Origin: CAYRNY01 sp964425755
GTDB lineage: Bacteria; Chloroflexota; Anaerolineae; Aggregatilineales; Aggregatilineaceae
Length of the DNA: 64,000 nucleotides
Assembly (NCBI GenBank): GCA_964425755.1
Contig: CAYRNY010000015.1
Span: 82,291-146,290, forward strand
Direction of reading: 5' to 3'
The translations under genes were made by a program, and so were the position numbers. The notes under the pieces are model-generated. The model searched no databases, was not told the origin of the DNA, and saw only the letters and a program-made list of their open reading frames with translations. This document shows, piece after piece, positions 1 through 8,751 of this stretch (position 1 is its first letter; the number at the start of each line of letters is the position of its first letter).

Positions 1-370
1 CAATCGTGGTGTCATGGTCGCAGAGCGCCGTGAACGCCGCGTGACTGATCGAGCGCAGGATGGTGTTATCGCGCCGGCATTTGATCGTGGCCGAACGTGG
101 TCCCTTGTCCAGCAGCGCCATTTCGCCGATCACCTGCCCGCGTCCCAGGTACACTTGCGTGCGGGGCCGCTGGTCGGGCAGGTTCTGCAGCCGTACTGCG
201 ACCTGACCCTGCACCACAAAATAGAGGCGATCACCCGTCGTGCCCTGCTCAAACACAACGTCGCCGTCATTGAAGACTTCCTCATCGCTGATGTCGATCA
301 GGCGTTGGAGCTGCTCGTCGTTTAGCCCTTCGAACAGCGCCACCGAGCGCATCAGTTCCAGCAAGTTCAT
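1..370 (-). CDS. Cyclic nucleotide-binding domain protein (3' part outside window)
   Basis: The frame runs leftwards from an ATG at 370 and is still open at the window edge, so about 123 residues are visible. They fit a CAP/PKA-type cyclic nucleotide-binding fold: a leading helix LFEGLNDEQLQRL (residues 12-24), glycine-rich strands FEQGTTGDRLYFVVQG (40-55), and a phosphate-binding cassette GEMALLDKGPRSATI (82-96) with the Arg at 92 that usually holds the cyclic phosphate. AAGGAG lies 8 bases before the ATG. Such domains sense cAMP/cGMP or act as small regulatory modules. What follows the domain lies outside the window, so the effector function is unknown. Confidence 0.85.
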   Translation of the reverse strand, partial: MNLLELMRSVALFEGLNDEQLQRLIDISDEEVFNDGDVVFEQGTTGDRLYFVVQGQVAVRLQNLPDQRPRTQVYLGRGQVIGEMALLDKGPRSATIKCRRDNTILRSISHAAFTALCDHDTTI

Positions 371-895
371 CAAGCCAGCTCCTTATCCTCTGCGCCCATG
401 ATATGGCATGGTCCTATACGCGATACACATCGCTGTTAAGGTCTAAGTTAAGCATACTATAGGACGGAATCCGGGGCAAGTGCGGCGCTATTAAAACGCT
501 TGTAACGACGAGGGTTGCCGCGTACAGTTAAGGCGGTTGACAGGGGCTAGGCGCAGGATACAATAGGCGCGCGATAGATCGGTGCATACAGTGTTCCCGT
601 CGGCTGTATTCTCGTGCGGGAGCGAATGCTGTCAGGTCCGTCGATGTGTGTATCGAAATTGCCACGCGATGAAGCCGCTGTGCGCGGGCCGGTGGGTATT
701 GTTGGGGAAAAGCAACGCGCCGGGTTTGATAGTCTTTGTCCCAGTGATCGCGGCGAGTTTAATCTCATTGAATGGTGCATACAATTCCCGGTGCTGAGCA
801 GACACGGCGGCCCCTACATCTTAAACGGCCTCTGATACGGTGCTGCAGGCGGTTGATCTCGGTGAGCGGTACCGACGTAGTATTCTGGATGAGCG
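371..895. other. Intergenic region with long leader of the glycosyltransferase operon
   Basis: No convincing gene is seen in these 525 bases. Short open frames at 582-797 and 614-835 on the plus strand have no recognisable features. A good promoter at 537-564 would leave a leader of about 325 bases before the first glycosyltransferase. Confidence 0.5.
537..564 (+). promoter_or_regulatory. Sigma-70-type promoter, rightward
   Basis: TTGACA (537-542) and TACAAT (559-564) are separated by 16 bases, a near-consensus housekeeping promoter. Transcription would start near 571 and read into the glycosyltransferase operon at 896. Confidence 0.6.
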
Positions 896-1915
896 ATGAC
901 AAGCAGGAGTCAACCAGGCGACGAACCTGACAATGCGGTGACGCGGGCCCCGCGTGTGTATATTTCGATCGTTAACTGGAACAACTACCAGCACACGATC
1001 GCGTGTCTGCAATCGTTGGAAAGCCTGGACTACCCGCATTACGATGTCGTGGTTGTCGACAATGCGTCGCTCAATGAGTCGGTGTCCCGACTTCGGGCGG
1101 CGTTCCCGCAGTTGACGATCATTCGCGCGGAAGAAAACCTGGGTTACGCGGGCGGCCACCGGCTGGCGCTGGGATGGATCCAGCAGACCGGCGCGGAGTT
1201 GATGTGGATTCTAAACAATGATGTCATCGTACAGCCTGCAACGCTGCGTACATTGGTTGAGGCCTTCCAGCAGTTTGGCTCTGGGCTGTACGGCAGCGTG
1301 CCGCTGGACGCTGCCAGCGAGTCGCGGATACACTTCACGGGCTGGAGCGTTGATTCCGGCGGCCAGCCGCTTTTTTTGCAGCAGGAAACGGTAAGCTGGG
1401 ATGTGCGTTATGCGGATTGGCTCACCGACATGCAGCCCCGGCGCGTCGCCAACATCAGCGGGAGCAGTTTTCTCATCCCGCTGGCGGTGATCGACCGTTT
1501 CGGTTTTATGGACGCGTCGTTCTTTTTGTATGGCGAGGAGACCGATTATTGTTTCCGCATGGCACGGCACGGTATCCCATCCTATGTGGTTCCCGGCTCG
1601 ATCGTCGTGCATAGGCTGCGCGGCGCGTCGGATACAAACGCGCTGCTTCAAGGGGCGATTCACTATTACAAGGTGCGCAACCGGCTGCGGCTGGTGGGCA
1701 GTTATCTTGGACACCGCGATTATTTTGTTCAACTGCGGCAGTACCTGCGGCGCCATCAGTGTTTGAAGTTACTGATCAAGGCGCTGGTTCTGCGCCGAAA
1801 CGTGCGCGAGAGCGAACCGAAGAATTATTTCGCTTGCCGGGGCATCTGGGATGCCTTGTGGAACCGGCGCGGCAAGACCATCGCGCCAGAAGCGTTCTGG
1901 ACACAAGTCGATTGA
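896..1915 (+). CDS. Family 2 glycosyltransferase (rhamnosyltransferase-like)
   Basis: This 339-aa cytoplasmic enzyme would transfer an activated sugar onto a growing surface glycan. The GT-A core starts at VYISIVNWNN (21-30), continues through VVVVDNAS (51-58), has the metal-binding NND at 107-109 in place of DXD, and carries the FLYGEETDYCFR motif (about 210-221) typical of the WbbL/RfbF rhamnosyltransferase-like branch. It is the first gene of a rightward run of four glycosyltransferases. The acceptor and sugar cannot be read from the sequence. Confidence 0.85.
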   Translation: MTSRSQPGDEPDNAVTRAPRVYISIVNWNNYQHTIACLQSLESLDYPHYDVVVVDNASLNESVSRLRAAFPQLTIIRAEENLGYAGGHRLALGWIQQTGAELMWILNNDVIVQPATLRTLVEAFQQFGSGLYGSVPLDAASESRIHFTGWSVDSGGQPLFLQQETVSWDVRYADWLTDMQPRRVANISGSSFLIPLAVIDRFGFMDASFFLYGEETDYCFRMARHGIPSYVVPGSIVVHRLRGASDTNALLQGAIHYYKVRNRLRLVGSYLGHRDYFVQLRQYLRRHQCLKLLIKALVLRRNVRESEPKNYFACRGIWDALWNRRGKTIAPEAFWTQVD

Positions 1916-1955
1916 AGGGCAGGCAACCCGCAAAACAGCCAAGGAGCAGACGCGC

Positions 1956-2972
1956 ATGCGTGTGAGCGTCATCATCCCCGTTTACAACGCCGCCGATTAC
2001 GTCACCCAGGCGGTTGAGTCCGCGCTGGCGCAGCCGGAAGTGGCAGAAGTGATCCTGGTGGAAGATGGATCGCCGGATGATAGCCTGGCGGTGTGCGAGC
2101 GGATCGCCGCGCAATACGACCGTGTGGCGCTGTATCGCCACCCCGGCGGGGCGAATCGCGGGGCCGGGGCAAGCCGGAATCTCGGAATCCAGCGCAGCAC
2201 ATGCCCGTACATCGCGTTTCTGGACGCGGACGATTATTATCTTCCGGGACGGTTTGAAACGGCGCGGCAGATGTTCGAGCAAGACCCCCGTATCGATGGT
2301 GTGTATGAGGCCATTGACGCCAAATTTGAAAATGACGTTGCGCGCGAGTGTTTTTTTGAGCATGGTCGAACATCATCGTTGACGACGATAACGCAGCGGC
2401 TTGAGGCCGGCGAGTTATTTGAGGCGCTGGCGAGGGATACGCATGGTCATTTTTCGGTTGATGCGTTGGTCGTCAAACGCTCACTGTTTGACAGGACCGG
2501 CTGGTTTGGTATGCATCGCCATGAAGACACCGCGATGATTCTAAAGATGGCGGCTATGGGGTACCTGGTCCCCGGAAACCTGGAAAAACCGGTCGCTATA
2601 CGTCGCGTTTATGAGGGGAACCGATTGGTTGAACGGTTGAGCCTGATTAAGCGCTACCGGTTAAAGGTTATCATGTGGCACAGTGTGTACCAGTGGGCGC
2701 GCCAGCATCTGGATCGATCCCGTCAGCGGGTCGTGGTTCAGGCGTATCTGAAGGCGTTGACGTATCCCTATCGTGATATGCCGTATGGCGTACATCATGC
2801 GCGCGCGTTGTGGCAACTGGTGACGTGGTCGCTGCGGCATCCGGACCTGCTGCGTTCCCCGGTTTACCGTCATGAGCTTGGACTACGCCTACTGGGGTAT
2901 TCCGGACTGTACCGCGTACCGGTTGCGCTACGCTGGCTGCGACGACGTATATCTGGCGAGGCACGTGTATGA
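1956..2972 (+). CDS. Family 2 glycosyltransferase
   Basis: This 338-aa enzyme begins at an ATG at 1956 preceded by AAGGAGCAG; an upstream in-frame extension to 1851 would overlap the previous gene and precede the fold, so I rejected it. The fold opens directly with MRVSVIIPVYNAADYV, followed by ILVEDGSPDDS for nucleotide binding and FLDADDYY as the DXD metal site. It overlaps the next gene by four bases (ATGA at 2969-2972), which implies translational coupling. Likely role: addition of one sugar of the exported polysaccharide. Confidence 0.87.
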   Translation: MRVSVIIPVYNAADYVTQAVESALAQPEVAEVILVEDGSPDDSLAVCERIAAQYDRVALYRHPGGANRGAGASRNLGIQRSTCPYIAFLDADDYYLPGRFETARQMFEQDPRIDGVYEAIDAKFENDVARECFFEHGRTSSLTTITQRLEAGELFEALARDTHGHFSVDALVVKRSLFDRTGWFGMHRHEDTAMILKMAAMGYLVPGNLEKPVAIRRVYEGNRLVERLSLIKRYRLKVIMWHSVYQWARQHLDRSRQRVVVQAYLKALTYPYRDMPYGVHHARALWQLVTWSLRHPDLLRSPVYRHELGLRLLGYSGLYRVPVALRWLRRRISGEARV

Positions 2973-4219
2973 GCTACCGTTTTTTGCGCATTTCCTCGAG
3001 TTTCCGTTCTTATCTCCGACAGTTTTATGCACGGCGCCCCGGACTGGAGACCAAACCCTATATTGAGCAGTTGAACGCGCATTTATACGACGCGTTTCAT
3101 CGTTCGGATTTCTTTTCCGTTGAACTGCGCAAATTAGGCTACGAAGCTGAAGAGATCATTGGGGATGCGGAGCCTTTACAAAAGCAATGGGCATACGAAC
3201 ACGATATACATTATTCTGAAGCACAATGGATGCGGGATATTGCGTTAGCGCAGGTCGAGCGCTTTCAACCTGATGTGCTTTTTGTCAGCGCATGGATACC
3301 AGCTTTTCGCGCTGATTTTATTTCTCAGGCCAGGGAACGCTGCCATTCACGCGTGCTGGTTATCGGTTCGATTGGGGAAGCGCTGCGGCCTGTGAGCGAT
3401 TTTCGCGAACATGATTTCGTGTTGTCCTGTTCGCCGGAATCAGTAGCATACCTGGAGCGGGCGGGTAAAGCTTCGCGCCAGCTTCATCATGCCTTCGCGC
3501 CGCAAATCCTGGACCGGCTGACGCCTTCGGATTCTTTCACGGCTGACGTGGGCTTTGTCGGAAACCTGACTTACGGAACACAATATCATAACCGACGAGT
3601 GAGGCTGTTCTACAATATCGCTCAGCATATGGATTTCAGTCTCTACGGTGAAATATCCGATCTCGCGTACAGGCGTCCGCGCTTGATTGGGTATTTGCGA
3701 CAAGGCTATTATGTGATCCTGGAAGCGTTGGTTCAGTTACGCCTGGATCAGGTCGCGCGCCGTTTACCGCGTTATGGGACCTGGACGGAAGTTAAGGAAC
3801 GCCGTCCTTATGAGCCACTCTTTGCTTTCCTGAAATCTCGGCAGCAACCACCGGTATACGGCTTAGACATGTACCAGGCGGTGGCTGGCTTCAAAGTGGG
3901 GATGAATGCGCATGGTCCATCTGCATTTGCATCAAATTACAGGTTGTACGAAACAACCGGCGTTGGAACCTGTCTGCTCACCGACTGGAAGCAAAATCTG
4001 CACGAGTTATTCGAACCGGACAGCGAAGTCGTGACATATCGCAGCGCCGAGGAAGCGGTTGAAAAAGCGCGCTATTTGCTGGATCACGACGACGAGCGGC
4101 GCGCCATTGCCGCTGCCGGACAGAAGCGCACCTTACGCGACCATACTTACGCTCAGCGTGTCAAGCAACTCGATGCGTACATCCGCGAACACATGCGCCG
4201 CAATAACACAGGAAGTTAG
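2969..4219 (+). CDS. CgeB-like glycosyltransferase (GT1/GT-B type)
   Basis: This 416-aa protein differs from its GT2 neighbours. It looks like the CgeB/DUF3880 group of GT-B enzymes: an N-terminal Rossmann-like half with FQPDVLFVSAW and RVLVIGSIGEAL, and a C-terminal half with the hallmark AGFKVGMNAHGPSAFASNYR, RLYETTGVGTCLLTDW and a final segment resembling the spore-maturation CgeB family (DSEVVTYRSAEEAVEKARYLL). It is coupled to the preceding gene by an ATGA overlap and followed after five bases by another glycosyltransferase. The donor sugar is unknown. Confidence 0.75.
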   Translation: MSYRFLRISSSFRSYLRQFYARRPGLETKPYIEQLNAHLYDAFHRSDFFSVELRKLGYEAEEIIGDAEPLQKQWAYEHDIHYSEAQWMRDIALAQVERFQPDVLFVSAWIPAFRADFISQARERCHSRVLVIGSIGEALRPVSDFREHDFVLSCSPESVAYLERAGKASRQLHHAFAPQILDRLTPSDSFTADVGFVGNLTYGTQYHNRRVRLFYNIAQHMDFSLYGEISDLAYRRPRLIGYLRQGYYVILEALVQLRLDQVARRLPRYGTWTEVKERRPYEPLFAFLKSRQQPPVYGLDMYQAVAGFKVGMNAHGPSAFASNYRLYETTGVGTCLLTDWKQNLHELFEPDSEVVTYRSAEEAVEKARYLLDHDDERRAIAAAGQKRTLRDHTYAQRVKQLDAYIREHMRRNNTGS

Positions 4220-4224
4220 TTGCC

Positions 4225-5205
4225 ATGCCGGCCAGCGACATGCCACTCGTCAGCATCGTAATCCCGACGTATAACCACCGGCGTTATGTCTGTGACGCTG
4301 TGGACAGCGCGCTGGGCCAGACATATCCTAACTGCGAGGTGATCGTCATCGATGACGGCTCGACGGATGGCACGGGGGAGATGTTGCGCGAACGCTACGG
4401 TGACCGGATTCGTTATGTCTACCAGGACAATCGCGGTCTGCCCGCTGCACGTAATGCCGGAACACGGCACGCGTGCGGTGTCTATGTGAACTACTGTGAT
4501 GCTGATGATCAACTACTGCCTGAGAAGATCGCGCGCTGCGTGGAGGTGTTCGCCGAGCATCCCGACGCGGGCGCTGTGTATACAGATTATGAGAGTGTCG
4601 CTGAGGACGGGCACACGATCCTGCCGCGTTCACATCCCGTGCTGCCGTCAGGGAATATTTTCTGCGAACTGTTGATTGGCAAGCGGGGCAATTTTATTAT
4701 GGAAGCCGCGCCCCTGGTGCGTCGTAATCTGATCCTGGATGCCGGCGGCTTTAACGAGGACATGACCAACGCCCAGGATTGGGAAATGTGGGTGCGGTTG
4801 GCGTCACGATATCCGTTTATCTACATCCACGAGCCGTTGGCGCTCTATCGGTATGTCCCCAATGCCATGCATACGAATGCGCTCGGGATGTCGCAGTCGC
4901 GTCTGAAGTTGTACCAACTTGCGCGGGACTATCCAGGCCGTGAAGACTGTATTGACGATGCAGCCTATGATCGGCTGCTCGCCGGGCGGCATCATGTCTT
5001 GGGCCTCGTGTGCTGGCGGATGAATCGCCGGGCTGAGGCGCGCGACGCGTTCCGCGCTGCGATCCGGCTGGACCCCGAACACAGTACCACGCGGCGGCTG
5101 TATGTGCTGTTGAGCTACGTCCTTCCGGTCGGTGCTGTGCGCCTGGTGGGGTGGCTGCGCGGGTTGGGTCCCCTGCGGTCCGGGACTGGTAACAAAACGG
5201 GATGA
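4225..5205 (+). CDS. Family 2 glycosyltransferase
   Basis: This 326-aa protein has a textbook GT-A start, VSIVIPTYNHRRYVCDAV, then VIVIDDGSTDGT and the DXD site NYCDADDQ, with NAQDWEMWVRLA as the acceptor-side ED motif. The C-terminus holds helices resembling a TPR-like tail (RRAEARDAFRAAIRLDPEHS). It is the last gene of the operon; its stop codon lies inside a bidirectional terminator. Confidence 0.87.
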   Translation: MPASDMPLVSIVIPTYNHRRYVCDAVDSALGQTYPNCEVIVIDDGSTDGTGEMLRERYGDRIRYVYQDNRGLPAARNAGTRHACGVYVNYCDADDQLLPEKIARCVEVFAEHPDAGAVYTDYESVAEDGHTILPRSHPVLPSGNIFCELLIGKRGNFIMEAAPLVRRNLILDAGGFNEDMTNAQDWEMWVRLASRYPFIYIHEPLALYRYVPNAMHTNALGMSQSRLKLYQLARDYPGREDCIDDAAYDRLLAGRHHVLGLVCWRMNRRAEARDAFRAAIRLDPEHSTTRRLYVLLSYVLPVGAVRLVGWLRGLGPLRSGTGNKTG

Positions 5206-5234
5206 GTCACCTGGCTGGTGAGACATCCCGTTTT
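5194..5234. terminator. Bidirectional intrinsic terminator
   Basis: Perfect 11-bp arms AAAACGGGATG (5194-5204) and CATCCCGTTTT (5224-5234) flank a loop that contains a smaller TCACC/GGTGA hairpin. T-runs occur on both strands, and it lies between two convergent genes. Confidence 0.8.
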
Positions 5235-5262
5235 CACGGTATGCTGATATATATCGGGGACG

Positions 5263-6240
5263 CTACTTGCCTAGCTTGGCGCGGACCTGGTCTTCGATCC
5301 AGGCGTAGGTCGTCGCCAACCCCGCTTCGAGCGAGATTTCCGGCTCCCAGTTCAGCACTTCGCGCAGCCTGGAGTTGTCCGAGTTGCGCCCGCGCACGCC
5401 CTGCGGCCCATCGACGTGTTGCTTGACGATCGTTATACCGGCGATATCCGCGATGATGTCTGCCAGTTCGTTGATCGTGACCATACGATCCTGGCCGAGG
5501 TTCAACGGGTCATGGTAGTCGGACCGGATCAAGCGGTAAATACCGGTGGTGCAGTCGTCGATATAGCAGAACGAGCGCGTTTGCTCGCCGTCACCCCAGA
5601 TTTCGATCTCAGGATTGCCGGTCAGTTTTGCCACCGCGATTTTGCGGCACAGCGCAGCGGGGGCCTTCTCGCGCCCGCCTTCCCACGTGCCTAGCGGGCC
5701 AAAGATATTGTGGAAGCGCACGACGTAGGTTTGCATTCCGTAATCGTCGCGGTAGTGCATGTTCAGGCGCTCGGTGATCAGCTTTTCCCAGCCGTACGCG
5801 TCTTGCGGCTGGGCGGGGTAGGCGTCATCTTCTTTCAGCGGCGTGACGTTGGTCTCGGTCTGCAGGTATTCGGGATACACACACGCCGACGAGGTGTAAA
5901 GGTAGCGCTGCACATCGTTGATCCGCGCCGCTTCAATCGTGTTGAGATTGATCAGCAGGTTGCTGTGCAGGATGTGGGCATGGTGCGACGAAATGTAGCC
6001 CATACCGCCCATATCCGCCGCCAGCGCATAGACTTCGTCCACTCCGCGCGCGGCTTGCAACGCGTCCGCCCAGCGTCGCAGGTCCAGAATCTCGAACTCG
6101 TCCGCGTCGGTCGGGGCGAACTCCGGATATTTCAGATCGACACCGCGCACCCAGTAACCGTGTTCCTTCAAGAAGGTGACGAGATGGTGCCCGATAAAAC
6201 CGCCGGCACCGGTGACGAGTACTTTCGTGCTTTCGCTCAT
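5263..6240 (-). CDS. NAD-dependent epimerase, GDP-mannose 3,5-epimerase-like
   Basis: This 325-aa short-chain dehydrogenase/reductase-type epimerase has the NAD-binding motif TGAGGFIGHHL near residues 10-20, an SSACVYPE serine site and the catalytic YGWEK. Several stretches agree closely with plant GDP-mannose 3,5-epimerase: SSACVYPEYLQTE, FHNIFGPLGTWEGGREKAPA, GDGEQTRSF and GVRGRNSDNSRLRE. It would therefore convert a GDP-hexose, probably GDP-mannose to GDP-L-galactose or GDP-L-gulose, supplying a sugar to the adjacent glycosyltransferases. It is read away from them and has its own promoter. Exact substrate is inferred from motif similarity only. Confidence 0.82.
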   Translation of the reverse strand: MSESTKVLVTGAGGFIGHHLVTFLKEHGYWVRGVDLKYPEFAPTDADEFEILDLRRWADALQAARGVDEVYALAADMGGMGYISSHHAHILHSNLLINLNTIEAARINDVQRYLYTSSACVYPEYLQTETNVTPLKEDDAYPAQPQDAYGWEKLITERLNMHYRDDYGMQTYVVRFHNIFGPLGTWEGGREKAPAALCRKIAVAKLTGNPEIEIWGDGEQTRSFCYIDDCTTGIYRLIRSDYHDPLNLGQDRMVTINELADIIADIAGITIVKQHVDGPQGVRGRNSDNSRLREVLNWEPEISLEAGLATTYAWIEDQVRAKLGK

Positions 6241-6561
6241 GATCGCTTCCTAGTTGGTTGAATCAGGTTGTGAACAACGGCAAAGTATACTCCGCTGCAG
6301 GCGAAAATCAAACACCACCCGCTACGCGTGGGATGACGCAGGGCAAGCGTGGGGTTCGTAGCGGCGGCACTAGCGGCAGTAGGTGGTTGAGGTTTGCGTG
6401 TGACTGTTGATACCCGGGCGTGCGATCGTTTGCGTGGGTTATCGAGGTGTGCTGGATACGTGGGCGAAACATGCGGCAATGCCAGATTGACAAAGGCGAG
6501 AGAATGGGCAAAATAGACCCGACTGCAGATAACTATTGCTGCACGAATCCCAGGATAGGCT
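6241..6561. other. Divergent intergenic region, epimerase / ABC exporter
   Basis: No gene is seen in these 320 bases. The left side carries the epimerase promoter (6284-6311). On the right, TTGACA at 6487-6492 is followed by the A-rich AAAATAGA around 6510-6517, a possible but weaker promoter for the exporter operon. Confidence 0.45.
6284..6311 (-). promoter_or_regulatory. Promoter of the epimerase gene
   Basis: On the minus strand TTGATT (6311-6306) and TATACT (6289-6284) are spaced by 16 bases. The leader would be about 35 bases and contains AGGAAG just before the ATG at 6240. Confidence 0.55.
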
Positions 6562-7461
6562 ATGGCGACAGTAACTGATAAGCCTTCACAAACTGCTGAA
6601 GCAACCACCGGGCAGGACGCGGAACCTCAGCCCGCACCGCAGTACCACCTGCGCATCGAGCCGTCGAAGGGCTGGGTGTCGCTGAAGCTGCAAGAGCTGT
6701 GGGAGTACCGCGAGCTGCTGTACTTCCTGACCTGGCGCGATATCAAGGTGCGCTACAAGCAGACCGTGCTCGGCGCGGCCTGGGCGATCATCCAGCCGTT
6801 CTTCACGATGGTGGTGTTCAGCCTGTTCTTCGGCAGATTAGCGAAGATTCCCTCGGATGGCGTGCCGTATCCGATCTTTAGCTACGCGGCGCTGGTGCCC
6901 TGGACGTTCTTCGCCACGGGGCTGTCGCAGTCCTCGAACAGCCTGGTGGGCAGCGCCAACCTGATCAAGAAGATCTACTTCCCGCGCCTGGTGGTGCCGA
7001 TCTCCAGCGTGCTGGCACCGGCGGTGGACTTCGTGCTGGCGTTCGTCGTGTTGCTGGGGATGATGCTGGTCTACGGCATCACGCCGACCGCGAACGTGAT
7101 CTGGCTGCCGCTGTTGCTGCTGCTGGCGTTCGTCACGTCGCTGGGCACGGGGCTGTGGCTCTCGGCGATGAACGTGCAGTTCCGCGACGTGAAGTACACG
7201 ATCCCGTTCCTGACGCAGTTCTGGATGTTCGCCACGCCGATCGCATATCCCAGCAGCCTGATCGAGAACGACCTGCTGCGCGCGGTGTACGGGCTTAACC
7301 CGATGACGGGCGTGATCGAGGGCTTTCGCTGGGCGCTGCTGGACACGAACACCGCGCCGGGACCGCTGCTGGCGGTATCGGTGGTGGCGGCGCTGGCGCT
7401 GCTGGTGAGCGGCGCGTTTTACTTCCGGCGCATGGAGAAGACCTTCGCGGATGTGGTGTAA
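6562..7461 (+). CDS. wzm: ABC-2 type polysaccharide export permease
   Basis: This 299-aa inner-membrane protein has an N-terminal amphipathic segment with LTWRDIKVRYKQTVLGAAWA, the signature of the Wzm/TagG/KpsM permease family, then about six membrane segments (for example FFTMVVFSLFFG and VLAFVVLLGMMLVYGI). It would form the channel that exports undecaprenyl-linked glycan. The ATPase gene follows after only nine bases, so the two form one exporter unit. The exported glycan is presumably built by the glycosyltransferases on either side. Confidence 0.9.
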   Translation: MATVTDKPSQTAEATTGQDAEPQPAPQYHLRIEPSKGWVSLKLQELWEYRELLYFLTWRDIKVRYKQTVLGAAWAIIQPFFTMVVFSLFFGRLAKIPSDGVPYPIFSYAALVPWTFFATGLSQSSNSLVGSANLIKKIYFPRLVVPISSVLAPAVDFVLAFVVLLGMMLVYGITPTANVIWLPLLLLLAFVTSLGTGLWLSAMNVQFRDVKYTIPFLTQFWMFATPIAYPSSLIENDLLRAVYGLNPMTGVIEGFRWALLDTNTAPGPLLAVSVVAALALLVSGAFYFRRMEKTFADVV

Positions 7462-7470
7462 AGGGATGGT

Positions 7471-8751
7471 ATGAGCAACGTAGCGATTCGGGTTGAGGGA
7501 TTGGGCAAGATGTACCGCATCGGGGCGGCGCAGAACGGCTACCGCACGTTCCGCGAGACGCTCACCGATGCGTTCACCGCACCGTATAGGCGGGCGCGGA
7601 ACTTACTGCGCGGGCAGGCGTACGGCGCGGCAGGGCTGGACGAGACGATCTGGGCGCTCAAGGACGTGTCGTTCGAGGTGCAGCATGGCGAGGTGGTGGG
7701 CATCATCGGGCGCAACGGGGCGGGCAAGAGCACGCTGCTCAAGGTGCTCTCACGCATCACCGAGCCGACCGAGGGTTACGCGGATGTGTACGGGCGTGTG
7801 GGGTCGTTGCTGGAAGTCGGCACCGGCTTTCACCCGGAGCTGACGGGGCGCGAGAACATCTACCTGAACGGCGCGATCCTGGGCATGTCGCGCCAGGAGA
7901 TCGACCGCAAGTTCGACGAGATCGTCGATTTCGCGGGCGTGGAGCGCTTCATCGACACGCCGGTCAAGCACTACTCAAGCGGCATGCGGCTGCGGCTGGG
8001 GTTCTCCGTCGCGGCGCACCTGGAGCCGGAGATCCTGGTCGTGGACGAGGTGCTGGCGGTGGGAGATGCGGAGTTCCAGAAGAAGTGCCTGGGCAAGATG
8101 TCCGACGTGGCGAGCGAGGGGCGCACCGTGCTGTTTGTGAGTCATAATATGGGGGCGATCCTTAATTTGTGTAGTCGCGTTGCAGTCATGGAACGGGGGT
8201 CTATAGATTACCTGGGTGAGACTTCCGAAGGGGTTTCTTACTACGTCAACAAGACGGTTACACAAACTGCGGGTGAGGTTGACTTGCAGGCGCATCCAGC
8301 GCGCCGCAAGGGCTGCACGCCGATTCTGCAGCGGGCTCGCCTGCTGGATGAAAATGGCAATGTGCGTTCGCAGTTTCTGAGCGGTGAAACATGGCGACTC
8401 GAATTGAGCTGTGTTCTGGAGACGCCGTTGAAGGATTTTCGCATTGGCGTCGGTATAGATGATTGGCTCCAGAATCGTGTTTTCAGCCTTACGACGGATA
8501 CTGCTGGGGCTGTGCTTGCTCCTGCCACCAGCGCGTTTAAGGTCGTTTGCAGTGTTGATGATCTTCCGTTAGGGCCGGGTCATTACACGTTGTCGCTTAG
8601 TGCGGGAACGCCACACGCACCGCTACTTGACGCACTTGATCACGCCGTCACGTTTCATGTTGAGGCCAGCGACTTCTTCGGCAGTGGCAAGCTGCCATCG
8701 CCCCAGTTGGGACGCGTGTTAGTGCGCTCGAAATGGAGCATAGAGGAATGA
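7471..8751 (+). CDS. wzt: ABC exporter ATPase with C-terminal carbohydrate-binding domain
   Basis: This 426-aa ATPase has the Walker A motif GRNGAGKST (about 82-90), the signature YSSGMRLRL (about 168-176) and Walker B ILVVDEVLAVGD (about 188-199), with the long N-terminal insertion common in O-antigen exporters. Residues from about 260 on form a beta-rich domain like Wzt-C, which in the E. coli O8/O9a systems recognises the finished glycan end. That suggests a capped chain, in keeping with the methyltransferase next door. The gene overlaps the following one at ATGA (8748-8751). Confidence 0.9.
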   Translation: MSNVAIRVEGLGKMYRIGAAQNGYRTFRETLTDAFTAPYRRARNLLRGQAYGAAGLDETIWALKDVSFEVQHGEVVGIIGRNGAGKSTLLKVLSRITEPTEGYADVYGRVGSLLEVGTGFHPELTGRENIYLNGAILGMSRQEIDRKFDEIVDFAGVERFIDTPVKHYSSGMRLRLGFSVAAHLEPEILVVDEVLAVGDAEFQKKCLGKMSDVASEGRTVLFVSHNMGAILNLCSRVAVMERGSIDYLGETSEGVSYYVNKTVTQTAGEVDLQAHPARRKGCTPILQRARLLDENGNVRSQFLSGETWRLELSCVLETPLKDFRIGVGIDDWLQNRVFSLTTDTAGAVLAPATSAFKVVCSVDDLPLGPGHYTLSLSAGTPHAPLLDALDHAVTFHVEASDFFGSGKLPSPQLGRVLVRSKWSIEE

